DNA of 64,000 bases from an uncultured delta proteobacterium (GTDB taxonomy: Bacteria > Desulfobacterota > Desulfovibrionia > Desulfovibrionales > Desulfovibrionaceae), in contig LT599018.1 of assembly GCA_900079685.1 (NCBI GenBank), forward strand, positions 1,448,970-1,512,969, given 5' to 3'. The position numbers and the translations under genes were made by a program. The notes under the pieces were generated by a model. It saw only the letters and a list, made by a program, of their open reading frames with translations, was not told the DNA's origin and ran no database searches. Within the stretch, counting starts at the first letter, position 1. Each line of letters begins with the position of its first letter. Shown in pieces: positions 25,895 through 33,626 of this stretch.

Positions 25895-28800
25895 CTACCG
25901 CGCCTTGGCCGCGAGAATCTGCTCCGAGATGGTCTGCACAAGCTTTTCAAATTCCAGCGGTTTCGCCATATGCCCGGTCATGCCGCTGGCAAATGCCTTT
26001 TCCACGTCTTCCCGGAAGGCGTTGGCCGTCATGGCGATTATCGGCATGGTGAGCACATCCTTCCGGCCAAGGGCGCGGATGGCGATGGAGGCCTCATACC
26101 CGTCCATATTGGGCATCTGCACGTCCATGAGGATCGCGCTGTAATATCCTTCCGGCGACTTCGCCACCATGTCCAGGGCCACGGCGCCGTCATCCGCCTC
26201 GTCCACCGTGAGATCTATGGCGTCCAGGAGGTCAACGACGATCATGCGGTTGATCGCCACGTCGTCCACAAGCAGAATGCGCTTGCCGCACAGTATGTTG
26301 CGATCGTCGGCATGCACTTCCACGTTGCCGGGAACCTCGGCCTCCGGCAGCCAGAGGCCGAAGGAGAAGGTACTGCCGCAGCCTTCCACGCTTTCCACCG
26401 TGATGTCGCCGCCCATCAGCCGCACGATATTCCTGCTGATGGAAAGCCCGAGCCCCGTGCCGCCGTATTGCCGTGAAATGCGCCTGTCTCCCTGCTCAAA
26501 CGGGCTGAATAATTTTTCCTTCACCGCGTTGCTGATGCCGATACCGTCATCCTTGACCGTGAACTCGAAGAAAACCTTGTTTTCGCTGCGCTCTTTGGCG
26601 GTAACGGAAAACTCCACAGTGCCGCACTCGGGCGTGAATTTGACGGCGTTGCCGAGGAGGTTGATAAGCACCTGGCGCAACCGGAGCGCATCGCTGATAA
26701 AGGTGCACCGGCCGTCCAGATCGGCCGCAATGGTGAAGGCGATGTTCTTTTCCATGCAACGCGGGCGGATGATGGACCCCACCGCGTCAATAAGCCGGGG
26801 GAGATCAAATGGCTCGGCGGACAGTTCGATTTTCCCCGCCTCTATCTTGGAGATGTCCAGAATGTCGTTGAGCAGGCCCAGGAGGTGCTGCGAGGAGACC
26901 TCGATCTGGCGGACGTTGCTTTGCAGTCCGTCCGGGTCTTCGCTCCGCCGGTCCAGCTTTCTTTTGACGATATTGGCCATGCCGATAATCGCGTTCATCG
27001 GCGTTCTGATCTCATGGCTCATGCGGGCCAGGAAGTCGCTCTTGGATTCGTTGGCCTTGTTGGCCGCGCGCACGGCGTTGCGCAATTCCAGCTGCATCTC
27101 CCGCAGCCGCTGTTCCGTTTCCACGCGGCGCGTAACGTTGCGCGCCACGCCGAGAATACAGATGGTGCCGTCAACGTCCTTCACCGGCGTGCGTACGGAA
27201 TCCACTATTTCCTCGTGCCCGTCATGGAACTTGAGCGTTTCTTCCGCGTAATACGGCGTCCCCTGCTCCACGGCCCTGCGGTCGTGCTCCATGAACGCCG
27301 CCGCTTCTTCGGACGAGAAAATATCCGAGGCGCGCGTTCCCCTGAATTCCTCCGGCGTCATCCCGGCCAGGGCGGCGAAGCGCGGGTTCACCGCGAGGTA
27401 GACGCCGTTGGCCCGCTTGTACCAGATAAGGTCGGGAGACGAGGAGAAAATGGTATTGAGGAGCGAGCGTTGCTCTTCTATGCGCAACTGGCTGGCCACG
27501 ATTTCCGTCACGTCCGCCGTGGTGACAAGATAGCCGATGGTGTTGCCCTCTTTGTCCTGGAGGTACCCGGCCTTGTCCTGGAAATAGCCGCCCTGGGCCG
27601 TATGGTAGACCGAGGATTCCCGGCCTTCGAGCAGGGCGGTGATGGGGTCGTCGTCGGCCTCCGCATGGAAACTGAACTCCCCGTAGGGTTTCCCCAAGAC
27701 GTCAGGCAGGGTTTTGCCCAGCCGTTCAAGGCCCTGGCCGTTCATATATTTAATGCTGCGGTTGGTGTCCGTGATGACCAGCGGCGCCTGGACGCTGTCC
27801 ACAATCCCGTCGGCCAGGTCGTCGAGCGAATCCGCGAGAATGCCCATCTCGTCCTTGATCGGGCTGTTGAACCGGAACTGGCGCTCCCCGGAGCGGAACC
27901 GCGAAATACCGGCAATGAGCTTCGTAATGCTGCGCGTGAAGGCCGACGCCATCCAGATGGCGATGAAAATAACGAGGATGGCCATCAGGCAGGTGGACAC
28001 GCTGAGGCGCGTGGCCGTCTCGTACAGGTTGCCGTCGATGGAGGCCTGGGTCTGGGCGGCTATCACCTCGAGCTGCTGGTCCGTGTCCTGGATGAGCTTG
28101 TCGATGACCTTCTTGGTATTCGTCGCCGGGCGGTGGAAATCGTCAACGCCCGCGCCCACCGCCACGAAGCCGAAGCCGCGTTTTGATTTGGCGTACTGGC
28201 CTGTATAATACGGGATGGCTGCGGCTGTGGTCAGCTTGCGCAGCCCGCTCCAGAGAATGACGAAGGAACCGGAGCCGCCCTCGCGCGTTAAGTCGAACCA
28301 TCCCGTACACTGCGGGGCAAAGTTCAGATACCGGCAGTCCAGGCCGACGAAACCCTTCTTCGTCAGCTCCGGCGCCGGTTTTTTGGTCACGGATTGATCC
28401 ACGAAGGTCGGCTCATCCTTGATGAACTCGGCGTATGGTTTGCCGCTGGTCTGCCACGCGTTGTAAATGCGGTCTTCCAGCCACGGCACGTGCGGATCGC
28501 CCGTTTCCGGGTCGTACCCGGCAATGGAAAAGTGGCGGGCATGGGTGATGCTTCTGCCCTTGTGGTCCCAGATAAAGGCGTAGTTGCCTTCGGACGCGTC
28601 CGAAAGTTCCGTGTACCGCTGCGCCGTGGGGATGATGTGGTTGGTGAACTCCATGATGTGGTCATGGTCAAGGGCAAGGGTGACGTACCCGATCTTTTTG
28701 CCGTTTTCCATAACGGGCATGCCCCAGCGCACAATGCCCTTGAACCGTTCGCCGAGCGGGTTCTCCATGCCGGCATAGGCGGATTTCTCCGGCCGGAATT

Positions 28801-29638
28801 CCTCGCCGGCCTTGGCGGCGGCGGCCGGCGTGTAGATGCCGATGACCCGGGATCCGACATACGCGCCGATGACGTCGGAAACGTAAATGTCGCCGGGGCG
28901 GAGTTGTTCCAGCTCCCTAAAATACTCTTCGGCCTTGATGTAGGTATCGGCCCGCCGGGAGACGTTTTTCAGTTCCGGGTTCATCCGGGGGGAGGTCGTG
29001 ACCTTGATTTTCTCTTTCCCGTCAAGGTCGATAAACGTTATCTCATAATACAGGGGCCTGCTCTCGTAGGTGAACGGGTCCGGCTGGCGGTAGTTGAAGC
29101 TGCGGTCGTTTTCCTCGATGGAGGAAATCATTTTGGCGCCTTGCGGCGCTATGACCGAGGGAACCCAGCGCTTCCCCTCCGGGTCCAGTTCCCATTTACC
29201 CTGCCGCACGATATTGCCGCGCAGGTTCTCCACAAAAGCCCTGTAGACGGAAGCATCGGGTTTGAGGCTCGCCACAAAGCGGATATCCGCATCGCGGGTA
29301 TAGAGAAAATCCGCCACCCGGCGGGCGATATCGGTGGTTGTGCGCTCGATGTCTTCCGTGGCGCGGGTGTCCAGGGCCGCGACGGCGTCGTGCACGGCGA
29401 TGTCGCCGGTTTTGATAAGGGCGGCGTCAAGAGTTTTGGCGAGCACGTCCGTGTGGGCCTGGAGCTCTTTGCCCATTTTGCTTGACTGCCCCCAGGCGAC
29501 AAGCGCGAGCAGGATAAGCGGAACGACCTTGATGACGATAAAGAGCGTGATGAGCTTGGCCCGCATCCCCAAGCCGAGCCGTGTGAATATGCCCTCTATG
29601 ATCAGGCGGTGCCGTGGAACCGTTGAAAAATCTTTCAT
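25895..29638 (-). CDS. Cache/PAS hybrid sensor histidine kinase with receiver domain
   Basis: The 1247-residue membrane kinase has TM1 at about 28-49 and a very large periplasmic region (about 50-540). That region has Cache-like features, including the helix around ERTTTDIARRV and several W/Y-rich strands. TM2 lies at about 543-565, then HAMP (about 566-605), and two PAS domains (about 613-715 and 725-845). HisKA has the phosphorylatable His near residue 875 in FLARMSHEIRTPMNAI. HATPase_c (about 950-1103) has GGTGLGLSISRNIV, and the C-terminal receiver (about 1118-1240) has the phospho-acceptor Asp near 1172 in ILMDVQMPNMDG. The start at 29638 is preferred over a longer frame, with a modest GGAAAG ribosome-binding site. 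It is a monocistronic signal sensor with no adjacent regulator. Confidence 0.9.
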   Translation of the reverse strand: MKDFSTVPRHRLIIEGIFTRLGLGMRAKLITLFIVIKVVPLILLALVAWGQSSKMGKELQAHTDVLAKTLDAALIKTGDIAVHDAVAALDTRATEDIERTTTDIARRVADFLYTRDADIRFVASLKPDASVYRAFVENLRGNIVRQGKWELDPEGKRWVPSVIAPQGAKMISSIEENDRSFNYRQPDPFTYESRPLYYEITFIDLDGKEKIKVTTSPRMNPELKNVSRRADTYIKAEEYFRELEQLRPGDIYVSDVIGAYVGSRVIGIYTPAAAAKAGEEFRPEKSAYAGMENPLGERFKGIVRWGMPVMENGKKIGYVTLALDHDHIMEFTNHIIPTAQRYTELSDASEGNYAFIWDHKGRSITHARHFSIAGYDPETGDPHVPWLEDRIYNAWQTSGKPYAEFIKDEPTFVDQSVTKKPAPELTKKGFVGLDCRYLNFAPQCTGWFDLTREGGSGSFVILWSGLRKLTTAAAIPYYTGQYAKSKRGFGFVAVGAGVDDFHRPATNTKKVIDKLIQDTDQQLEVIAAQTQASIDGNLYETATRLSVSTCLMAILVIFIAIWMASAFTRSITKLIAGISRFRSGERQFRFNSPIKDEMGILADSLDDLADGIVDSVQAPLVITDTNRSIKYMNGQGLERLGKTLPDVLGKPYGEFSFHAEADDDPITALLEGRESSVYHTAQGGYFQDKAGYLQDKEGNTIGYLVTTADVTEIVASQLRIEEQRSLLNTIFSSSPDLIWYKRANGVYLAVNPRFAALAGMTPEEFRGTRASDIFSSEEAAAFMEHDRRAVEQGTPYYAEETLKFHDGHEEIVDSVRTPVKDVDGTICILGVARNVTRRVETEQRLREMQLELRNAVRAANKANESKSDFLARMSHEIRTPMNAIIGMANIVKRKLDRRSEDPDGLQSNVRQIEVSSQHLLGLLNDILDISKIEAGKIELSAEPFDLPRLIDAVGSIIRPRCMEKNIAFTIAADLDGRCTFISDALRLRQVLINLLGNAVKFTPECGTVEFSVTAKERSENKVFFEFTVKDDGIGISNAVKEKLFSPFEQGDRRISRQYGGTGLGLSISRNIVRLMGGDITVESVEGCGSTFSFGLWLPEAEVPGNVEVHADDRNILCGKRILLVDDVAINRMIVVDLLDAIDLTVDEADDGAVALDMVAKSPEGYYSAILMDVQMPNMDGYEASIAIRALGRKDVLTMPIIAMTANAFREDVEKAFASGMTGHMAKPLEFEKLVQTISEQILAAKAR

Positions 29639-30014
29639 TATGCTTTCCGGAATACACCAAATGACAAGACAAATCCCCCCAGGAGTTTGTGCCGGCAATC
29701 CCCGTGATGACACAAAATCCACTGGCAGCCGCCCAAAGCGGTCGCCTGTCGCAGCGCGCACAGGGCGAGCCGCAAGTAGTCCAGCATTATATTTACCCCG
29801 GCTTATCAAAGCTGGCAACAATTATCCATAGGGAAGCGCACAAAACGGGACAAAAAAATGTGACAATCTATATTACAGTCGCGCAAGAAGGGCATCCGTG
29901 TTTTTTGCACGGATGCCCTGACCAAAAAATCCCATTGTATGGGTCCGGCCCCGCGACGCATCCCGGAACAGCCCCGGATACACGCGCTGACGGCGCCTTT
30001 CGTCAAAAACCGTA
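29639..30014 (-). other. intergenic region upstream of the sensor kinase
   Basis: This 376-base gap holds a hairpin (listed separately) that probably ends the FadL-type gene. It also holds a perfect TATAAT on the minus strand (29786-29791) flanked by a CCAGC/GCTGG inverted repeat at 29781-29815, with no convincing -35. It is likely the kinase promoter with a leader of about 140 bases. No RNA gene was recognised. Confidence 0.4.
29889..29919 (-). terminator. hairpin, likely terminator of the FadL-type porin gene
   Basis: A 12-bp perfect stem (29889-29900 with 29908-29919) is followed on the minus strand by TCTT. It lies about 95 bases past the porin stop codon. Confidence 0.55.
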
Positions 30015-31316
30015 TCAGAACCGGTAGCTCAACGAGATGCTGCCGATATGCGTGGCGCTGCTCTCATGCGTCCGCGAGCGCAAGACGTTCGTTTCCGCGT
30101 TTGCATGATAGATGCGCGATTTCGCGTCGATGAACGCGTAGGCGAGGTCCAGCGTCCAGCTTTCCCAGTTGAAGCCAAGGCCCAGGCTCCAGATGTTGCG
30201 GTCGTTGGTCGGGACGAGGTAGTCCTGGTTGTTCCCCGTGGGCATGGGCGACTGGTCGAACACATAGCCCGCGCGCATGGTCAGCCAGTCCAGCGGGGAG
30301 TATTCAACACCGAACCCGAGCCGCCACACGTCTTTCCAGTGCTTGTGGTTGCGTGATTCCCCTATGGGCTGCGGCAGGTGGATGTTCAGGTCGCGGAAGG
30401 AGCTCCAGCGGGTGTAGGTGGCGGCGAACTCAAAGGAAAGTTCCGGGATGGGCGTAAAGGCGATGCCACCGGTGTAGGAATCGGGCAGAATAACCGTGGA
30501 GTGGGCTTTGCCGTCATGGAATCCGGCGTCGAAGTTGCCTTGCGCAAGCCCGGGTATGGGGCTGTTGCTGTTTATCATGGTGTATTCGACTTCGCCTTTG
30601 GCATGCACCCGCACCTGGCTGCGGTACAAAAGACCCACGGCCCACTGGTCGTTAAACTGGTAGTGGCCGGAGACGTTCCAGCCGATGCTCGTGTCCGAGG
30701 CGTCCTGGATATTGCTGTCCACTTCCATCGTATACGGCGTGGTGCGACCGTCTGGCAGGCGCAACGGGACATTGGCCCGTTTTTTCAGGTCCAGGTTGAC
30801 GTACACGATCTCCGGCCCGGCGGCCAGGGAGAGTTTGTCCGTCGCGGCCCAGGCCAAGTTGGGGGCGATTGAGGCCGATTGCAGGGAAACCTCGTAGATA
30901 TTGAAGCGGCCCGGCCAGTTGTGCGGGTACTCGAAGCCCAGCCCGTACCGGGTGAATTCGCCGACCCCCAAGGTGAACTTGTCGTTGATCTGGTGGGTGT
31001 AATACAGGTGCGGGATGGCCCAGGTCGATTTTCTGAGGCCCGTGGTTTCCTTCTCGCCGTTTTCGTACGTATCTATCTTGCCGATGGGGGTGATGGTGCT
31101 GACGCCGGCCATGACGTTGACGCCGGGGAGCCGCGCGAGCAGGGCCGGGTTGTAGGCGATGGCGGACGCATCCGGCTTGCGGGCGACCAGGGAGCCGCCG
31201 AGGGCTATGCCGCGCGCGCTGTATTCATACAGGGCAAAGCCTTCGGCAAGGGCGGTGGCGGCGAAAGCGAGAACAAAGACCGTCGCGCACGCGAGGCGGG
31301 CAAAAAAAGAAACCAT
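30015..31316 (-). CDS. OmpP1/FadL/TodX-family outer-membrane transporter
   Basis: The 433-residue protein starts with a signal peptide (about 1-24, hydrophobic core ACATVFVLAFAATALA) followed by EGFALYEYSARGIALGG, the FadL-type N-terminal hatch. Glycine and alternate-aromatic beta strands run through to the C-terminal SLSYRF, a typical outer-membrane insertion signature. The family forms 14-strand barrels that let hydrophobic compounds such as long-chain fatty acids or aromatics cross the outer membrane. The start at 31316 has an AGAGG ribosome-binding site; 16 codons upstream in frame are not needed for the signal peptide. It is monocistronic and divergent from amtB. Confidence 0.88.
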   Translation of the reverse strand: MVSFFARLACATVFVLAFAATALAEGFALYEYSARGIALGGSLVARKPDASAIAYNPALLARLPGVNVMAGVSTITPIGKIDTYENGEKETTGLRKSTWAIPHLYYTHQINDKFTLGVGEFTRYGLGFEYPHNWPGRFNIYEVSLQSASIAPNLAWAATDKLSLAAGPEIVYVNLDLKKRANVPLRLPDGRTTPYTMEVDSNIQDASDTSIGWNVSGHYQFNDQWAVGLLYRSQVRVHAKGEVEYTMINSNSPIPGLAQGNFDAGFHDGKAHSTVILPDSYTGGIAFTPIPELSFEFAATYTRWSSFRDLNIHLPQPIGESRNHKHWKDVWRLGFGVEYSPLDWLTMRAGYVFDQSPMPTGNNQDYLVPTNDRNIWSLGLGFNWESWTLDLAYAFIDAKSRIYHANAETNVLRSRTHESSATHIGSISLSYRF

Positions 31317-31731
31317 GGGAAAACCTCTCGAGGGTTGGCAGAATAACGATGCCGGGAGAAACACAGGGGGAAGAGTGCATCATCGCCCTTCAAAAAAAGC
31401 CGGATTCCCTCGACATTCGGGACGCCGCACCATAGTGCACTCCCGTTATAAAATCAAGCGGCCGTTTCCTTTCCCGAGATATTTCCTGCTGTTTTCTGCA
31501 TCCCGGTGGGAAAATTTTCGCGAATTGGCACCGAAATGTCGCTATAATCCCTTCCTGCGCCTAATAATCCGTAAAAAATCGTTTTCCTCCTCCTGGCATC
31601 CTCCTTGCTTTTACGTTCACTTGGCAAACGGCCCGGCGATTCACCACCGATCCGTCGGAATCCGGAGCCCCGGCGCAAACGGCAATACGCTCCCGGGGAT
31701 CCATTCACATACAGCCTTTCAGGAGAACGTT
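31317..31731. other. divergent intergenic region between the porin gene and amtB
   Basis: The 415 bases contain the sigma-54-type promoter of amtB (listed separately), giving a long amtB leader of about 110 bases. A short palindrome GTGCAC lies near 31435. I saw no full NtrC-type enhancer pair and no ORF of interest. Confidence 0.45.
31594..31609 (+). promoter_or_regulatory. sigma-54 (RpoN) promoter of amtB-glnK
   Basis: TGGCAT-N5-TTGCT at 31594-31609 has the GG (31595-31596) and GC (31607-31608) dinucleotides at the required 12-base offset and agrees with the TGGCAC-N5-TTGCW consensus in all but one base. Nitrogen-regulated ammonium-transport operons are classic RpoN targets. Confidence 0.75.
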
Positions 31732-33123
31732 ATGACCGCATTCACATCTTCCGCGACATGGTCCATATCCCGGCGTGGAGCCGCGAAAGCCGCGCTCCTC
31801 GCCCTTGCACTGCCCTTCGCGCTTCCCTCAACGGCCGTGGCCGGCGACGCGGAGTTCCTCTCCCAGTCCGCCGGCAACACCATGTGGACGCTTATCGGCG
31901 CCATCCTCGTCATGTTCATGCAGCCGGGGTTCGCCCTTGTGGAGTGCGGGCTGACCAGGGCCAAAAACGCCGCGAACATCATTATGAAAAACTATGTGGA
32001 TTTCGCCGTGGGCAGCATCATTTTTCTGCTGGTCGGCTTCGGCGTGATGTTCGGCGAATCCGCTTACGGCGTTATCGGCACCTCGCTGTTCGGCCTTGCC
32101 GGCATCGACCCCGCGACCGAGACCGGCCAGTGGACCCTGACCTTCTGGTTCTTCCAGTCCGTATTCTGCGCGACGGCGGCAACCATCGTCTCCGGCGCGG
32201 TGGCGGAGCGCATGCGTTTCGGCAGCTATTTCCTCGCCAGCGCGCTTGTCTCCGCCTGCATTTACCCCGTGAGCGGGCATTGGGCCTGGAACGGCCTGTA
32301 CGGCCTCAGCGAGGGCTGGATCGAAAGCCTGGGCTTCATCGATTTTGCCGGGTCCACCGTGGTGCATTCCGTGGGCGGGTGGGTCGGCCTTGCCGGGGCC
32401 ATGATCCTCGGCCCCAGGATCGGCAAGTACGACAGCACCGGCAGGGCGCGCGCCATCCCCGGGCACAACCTGCCCCTGGCCGCGCTCGGCGTGTTCATTC
32501 TCTGGTTCGCCTGGTTCGGGTTCAACTGCGGTTCCACCACGACAGCCGACGGCACCCTCGGCTTCATCGCCGTCAACACGGGTTTGGCCGCCTGCGCGGG
32601 CTACCTCGGCGCGCTTGCGACCATCTGGTTCAGGATCGGCTCGCCAGACCCGTCGATGAGCTTTAACGGCGTGCTCGCGGGCCTTGTGGGGATAACCGCC
32701 GGATGCTTCGACGTCTCGCCTTTCGGCGCCGTCGCCATCGGCCTCCTTTCCGGCGTTCTGGTGGTTTTTTCCGTCATGTTCATCGACCAGGTCCTGAAAA
32801 TCGACGACCCCGTCGGCGCGGTGTCCGTGCATGGCGTGTGCGGCGCTTTCGGCACGCTGATGGTGGCGTTTTTCGCCGCGCCCGGCTACGGAAGCGACGC
32901 GGTAGGCCTCTTGTACGGCGGGGGCTTCTCGCTGTTCGCGCCCCAGCTTGTCGGCATCGTTGCCATCGGCGCGTGGGCGTTCTGCGGCGGGCTTGTCGTT
33001 TTCTCGGCGGTAAAGGCGCTGTGCGGGATACGCGTTTCCAAGGAGACGGAGATAAAGGGGCTGGACGTCACGGAACACGGGACGGAGGCGTACACGGAAT
33101 TCCAGTTCTTCACCAGCAACTAG
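31732..33123 (+). CDS. amtB: ammonium transporter (Amt/MEP family)
   Basis: The 463-residue transporter begins with an apparent signal peptide (about 1-37), as in E. coli AmtB, then eleven hydrophobic helices. Conserved parts are the FVLVxPGFALVECGL-type helix, WFFQSVFCATAATIVSGAVAERMRF, and the twin pore histidines: His212 in STVVHSVGG and His367 in SVHGVCGAFG. It conducts ammonium/ammonia across the inner membrane and is gated by a PII protein. An AGGAG ribosome-binding site lies seven bases before ATG 31732; a much longer frame upstream is antisense to the porin gene. The glnK-like gene follows after 24 bases. Confidence 0.95.
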   Translation: MTAFTSSATWSISRRGAAKAALLALALPFALPSTAVAGDAEFLSQSAGNTMWTLIGAILVMFMQPGFALVECGLTRAKNAANIIMKNYVDFAVGSIIFLLVGFGVMFGESAYGVIGTSLFGLAGIDPATETGQWTLTFWFFQSVFCATAATIVSGAVAERMRFGSYFLASALVSACIYPVSGHWAWNGLYGLSEGWIESLGFIDFAGSTVVHSVGGWVGLAGAMILGPRIGKYDSTGRARAIPGHNLPLAALGVFILWFAWFGFNCGSTTTADGTLGFIAVNTGLAACAGYLGALATIWFRIGSPDPSMSFNGVLAGLVGITAGCFDVSPFGAVAIGLLSGVLVVFSVMFIDQVLKIDDPVGAVSVHGVCGAFGTLMVAFFAAPGYGSDAVGLLYGGGFSLFAPQLVGIVAIGAWAFCGGLVVFSAVKALCGIRVSKETEIKGLDVTEHGTEAYTEFQFFTSN

Positions 33124-33147
33124 CGCAACGTCTTCAAGGAGGAAACC

Positions 33148-33474
33148 ATGAAACTCGTCATAGCGTACATCCGGCCGGAAACCTTGCATACCGTCAAAAG
33201 CAACTTGTTCGCGCATGGGATATACTCCATGTCTGTCACGAACGTTTTAGGCGCCGGGCAGCAAAAGGGATATACCGAAATATACCGCGGCGTGCAGACG
33301 GAAGTTGTATTGCTGAAAAAGCTCCGTCTCGAGATAGGTGTAGCGGATGAAGTTGCGGAAGCCGCCATAGAGGCCGTGGCACAAGGAGCGCGCACGGGAG
33401 CGGAAGGTGACGGCGTAATATTTGTCCTTGATATTATACGAAATTTGAGGATACGAACAGGGCAATCTTTATAG
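33148..33474 (+). CDS. glnK: PII nitrogen-regulatory protein (GlnK-like) lacking Tyr51
   Basis: A 108-residue PII protein that should bind ATP/ADP and 2-oxoglutarate and plug AmtB. The T-loop region keeps the QQKGYTEIYRG core, the GVIFVLDI segment is close to the family B/C-loop pattern, and the C-terminal R-RIRTG is intact. The uridylylation tyrosine of enteric GlnB/GlnK (Tyr51) is replaced by Thr51, and the T-loop tip (VQTEVVLLKK) differs, so it is probably not uridylylated at that site. An AAGGAGG ribosome-binding site lies upstream. It is the second gene of amtB-glnK, ended by a strong terminator, and its expression follows the RpoN promoter. Confidence 0.93.
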   Translation: MKLVIAYIRPETLHTVKSNLFAHGIYSMSVTNVLGAGQQKGYTEIYRGVQTEVVLLKKLRLEIGVADEVAEAAIEAVAQGARTGAEGDGVIFVLDIIRNLRIRTGQSL

Positions 33475-33495
33475 ACTGATGTATAAAAATATCGC

Positions 33496-33535
33496 GCACC
33501 GGCACACAAAAATGGTGTGCCGGTGCATTTTTTTT
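33496..33535 (+). terminator. terminator after amtB-glnK
   Basis: A 12-bp perfect stem (33496-33507 with 33515-33526) is followed by A and eight T residues. Confidence 0.93.
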
Positions 33536-33626
33536 GTTTGACCCCTTTACTTTTTGTACAAAATAATAGATCATTTCGCGGTGTTTCCCGCTTGTACCAA
33601 GCTCTTCTGAAGCAGAAGGATCATTA

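Noticed and set aside
31420-31445. Short palindrome near 31435 considered as an NtrC enhancer
   Set aside because: The half-site spacing is wrong for TGCACC-N5-GGTGCA and there is only one copy.
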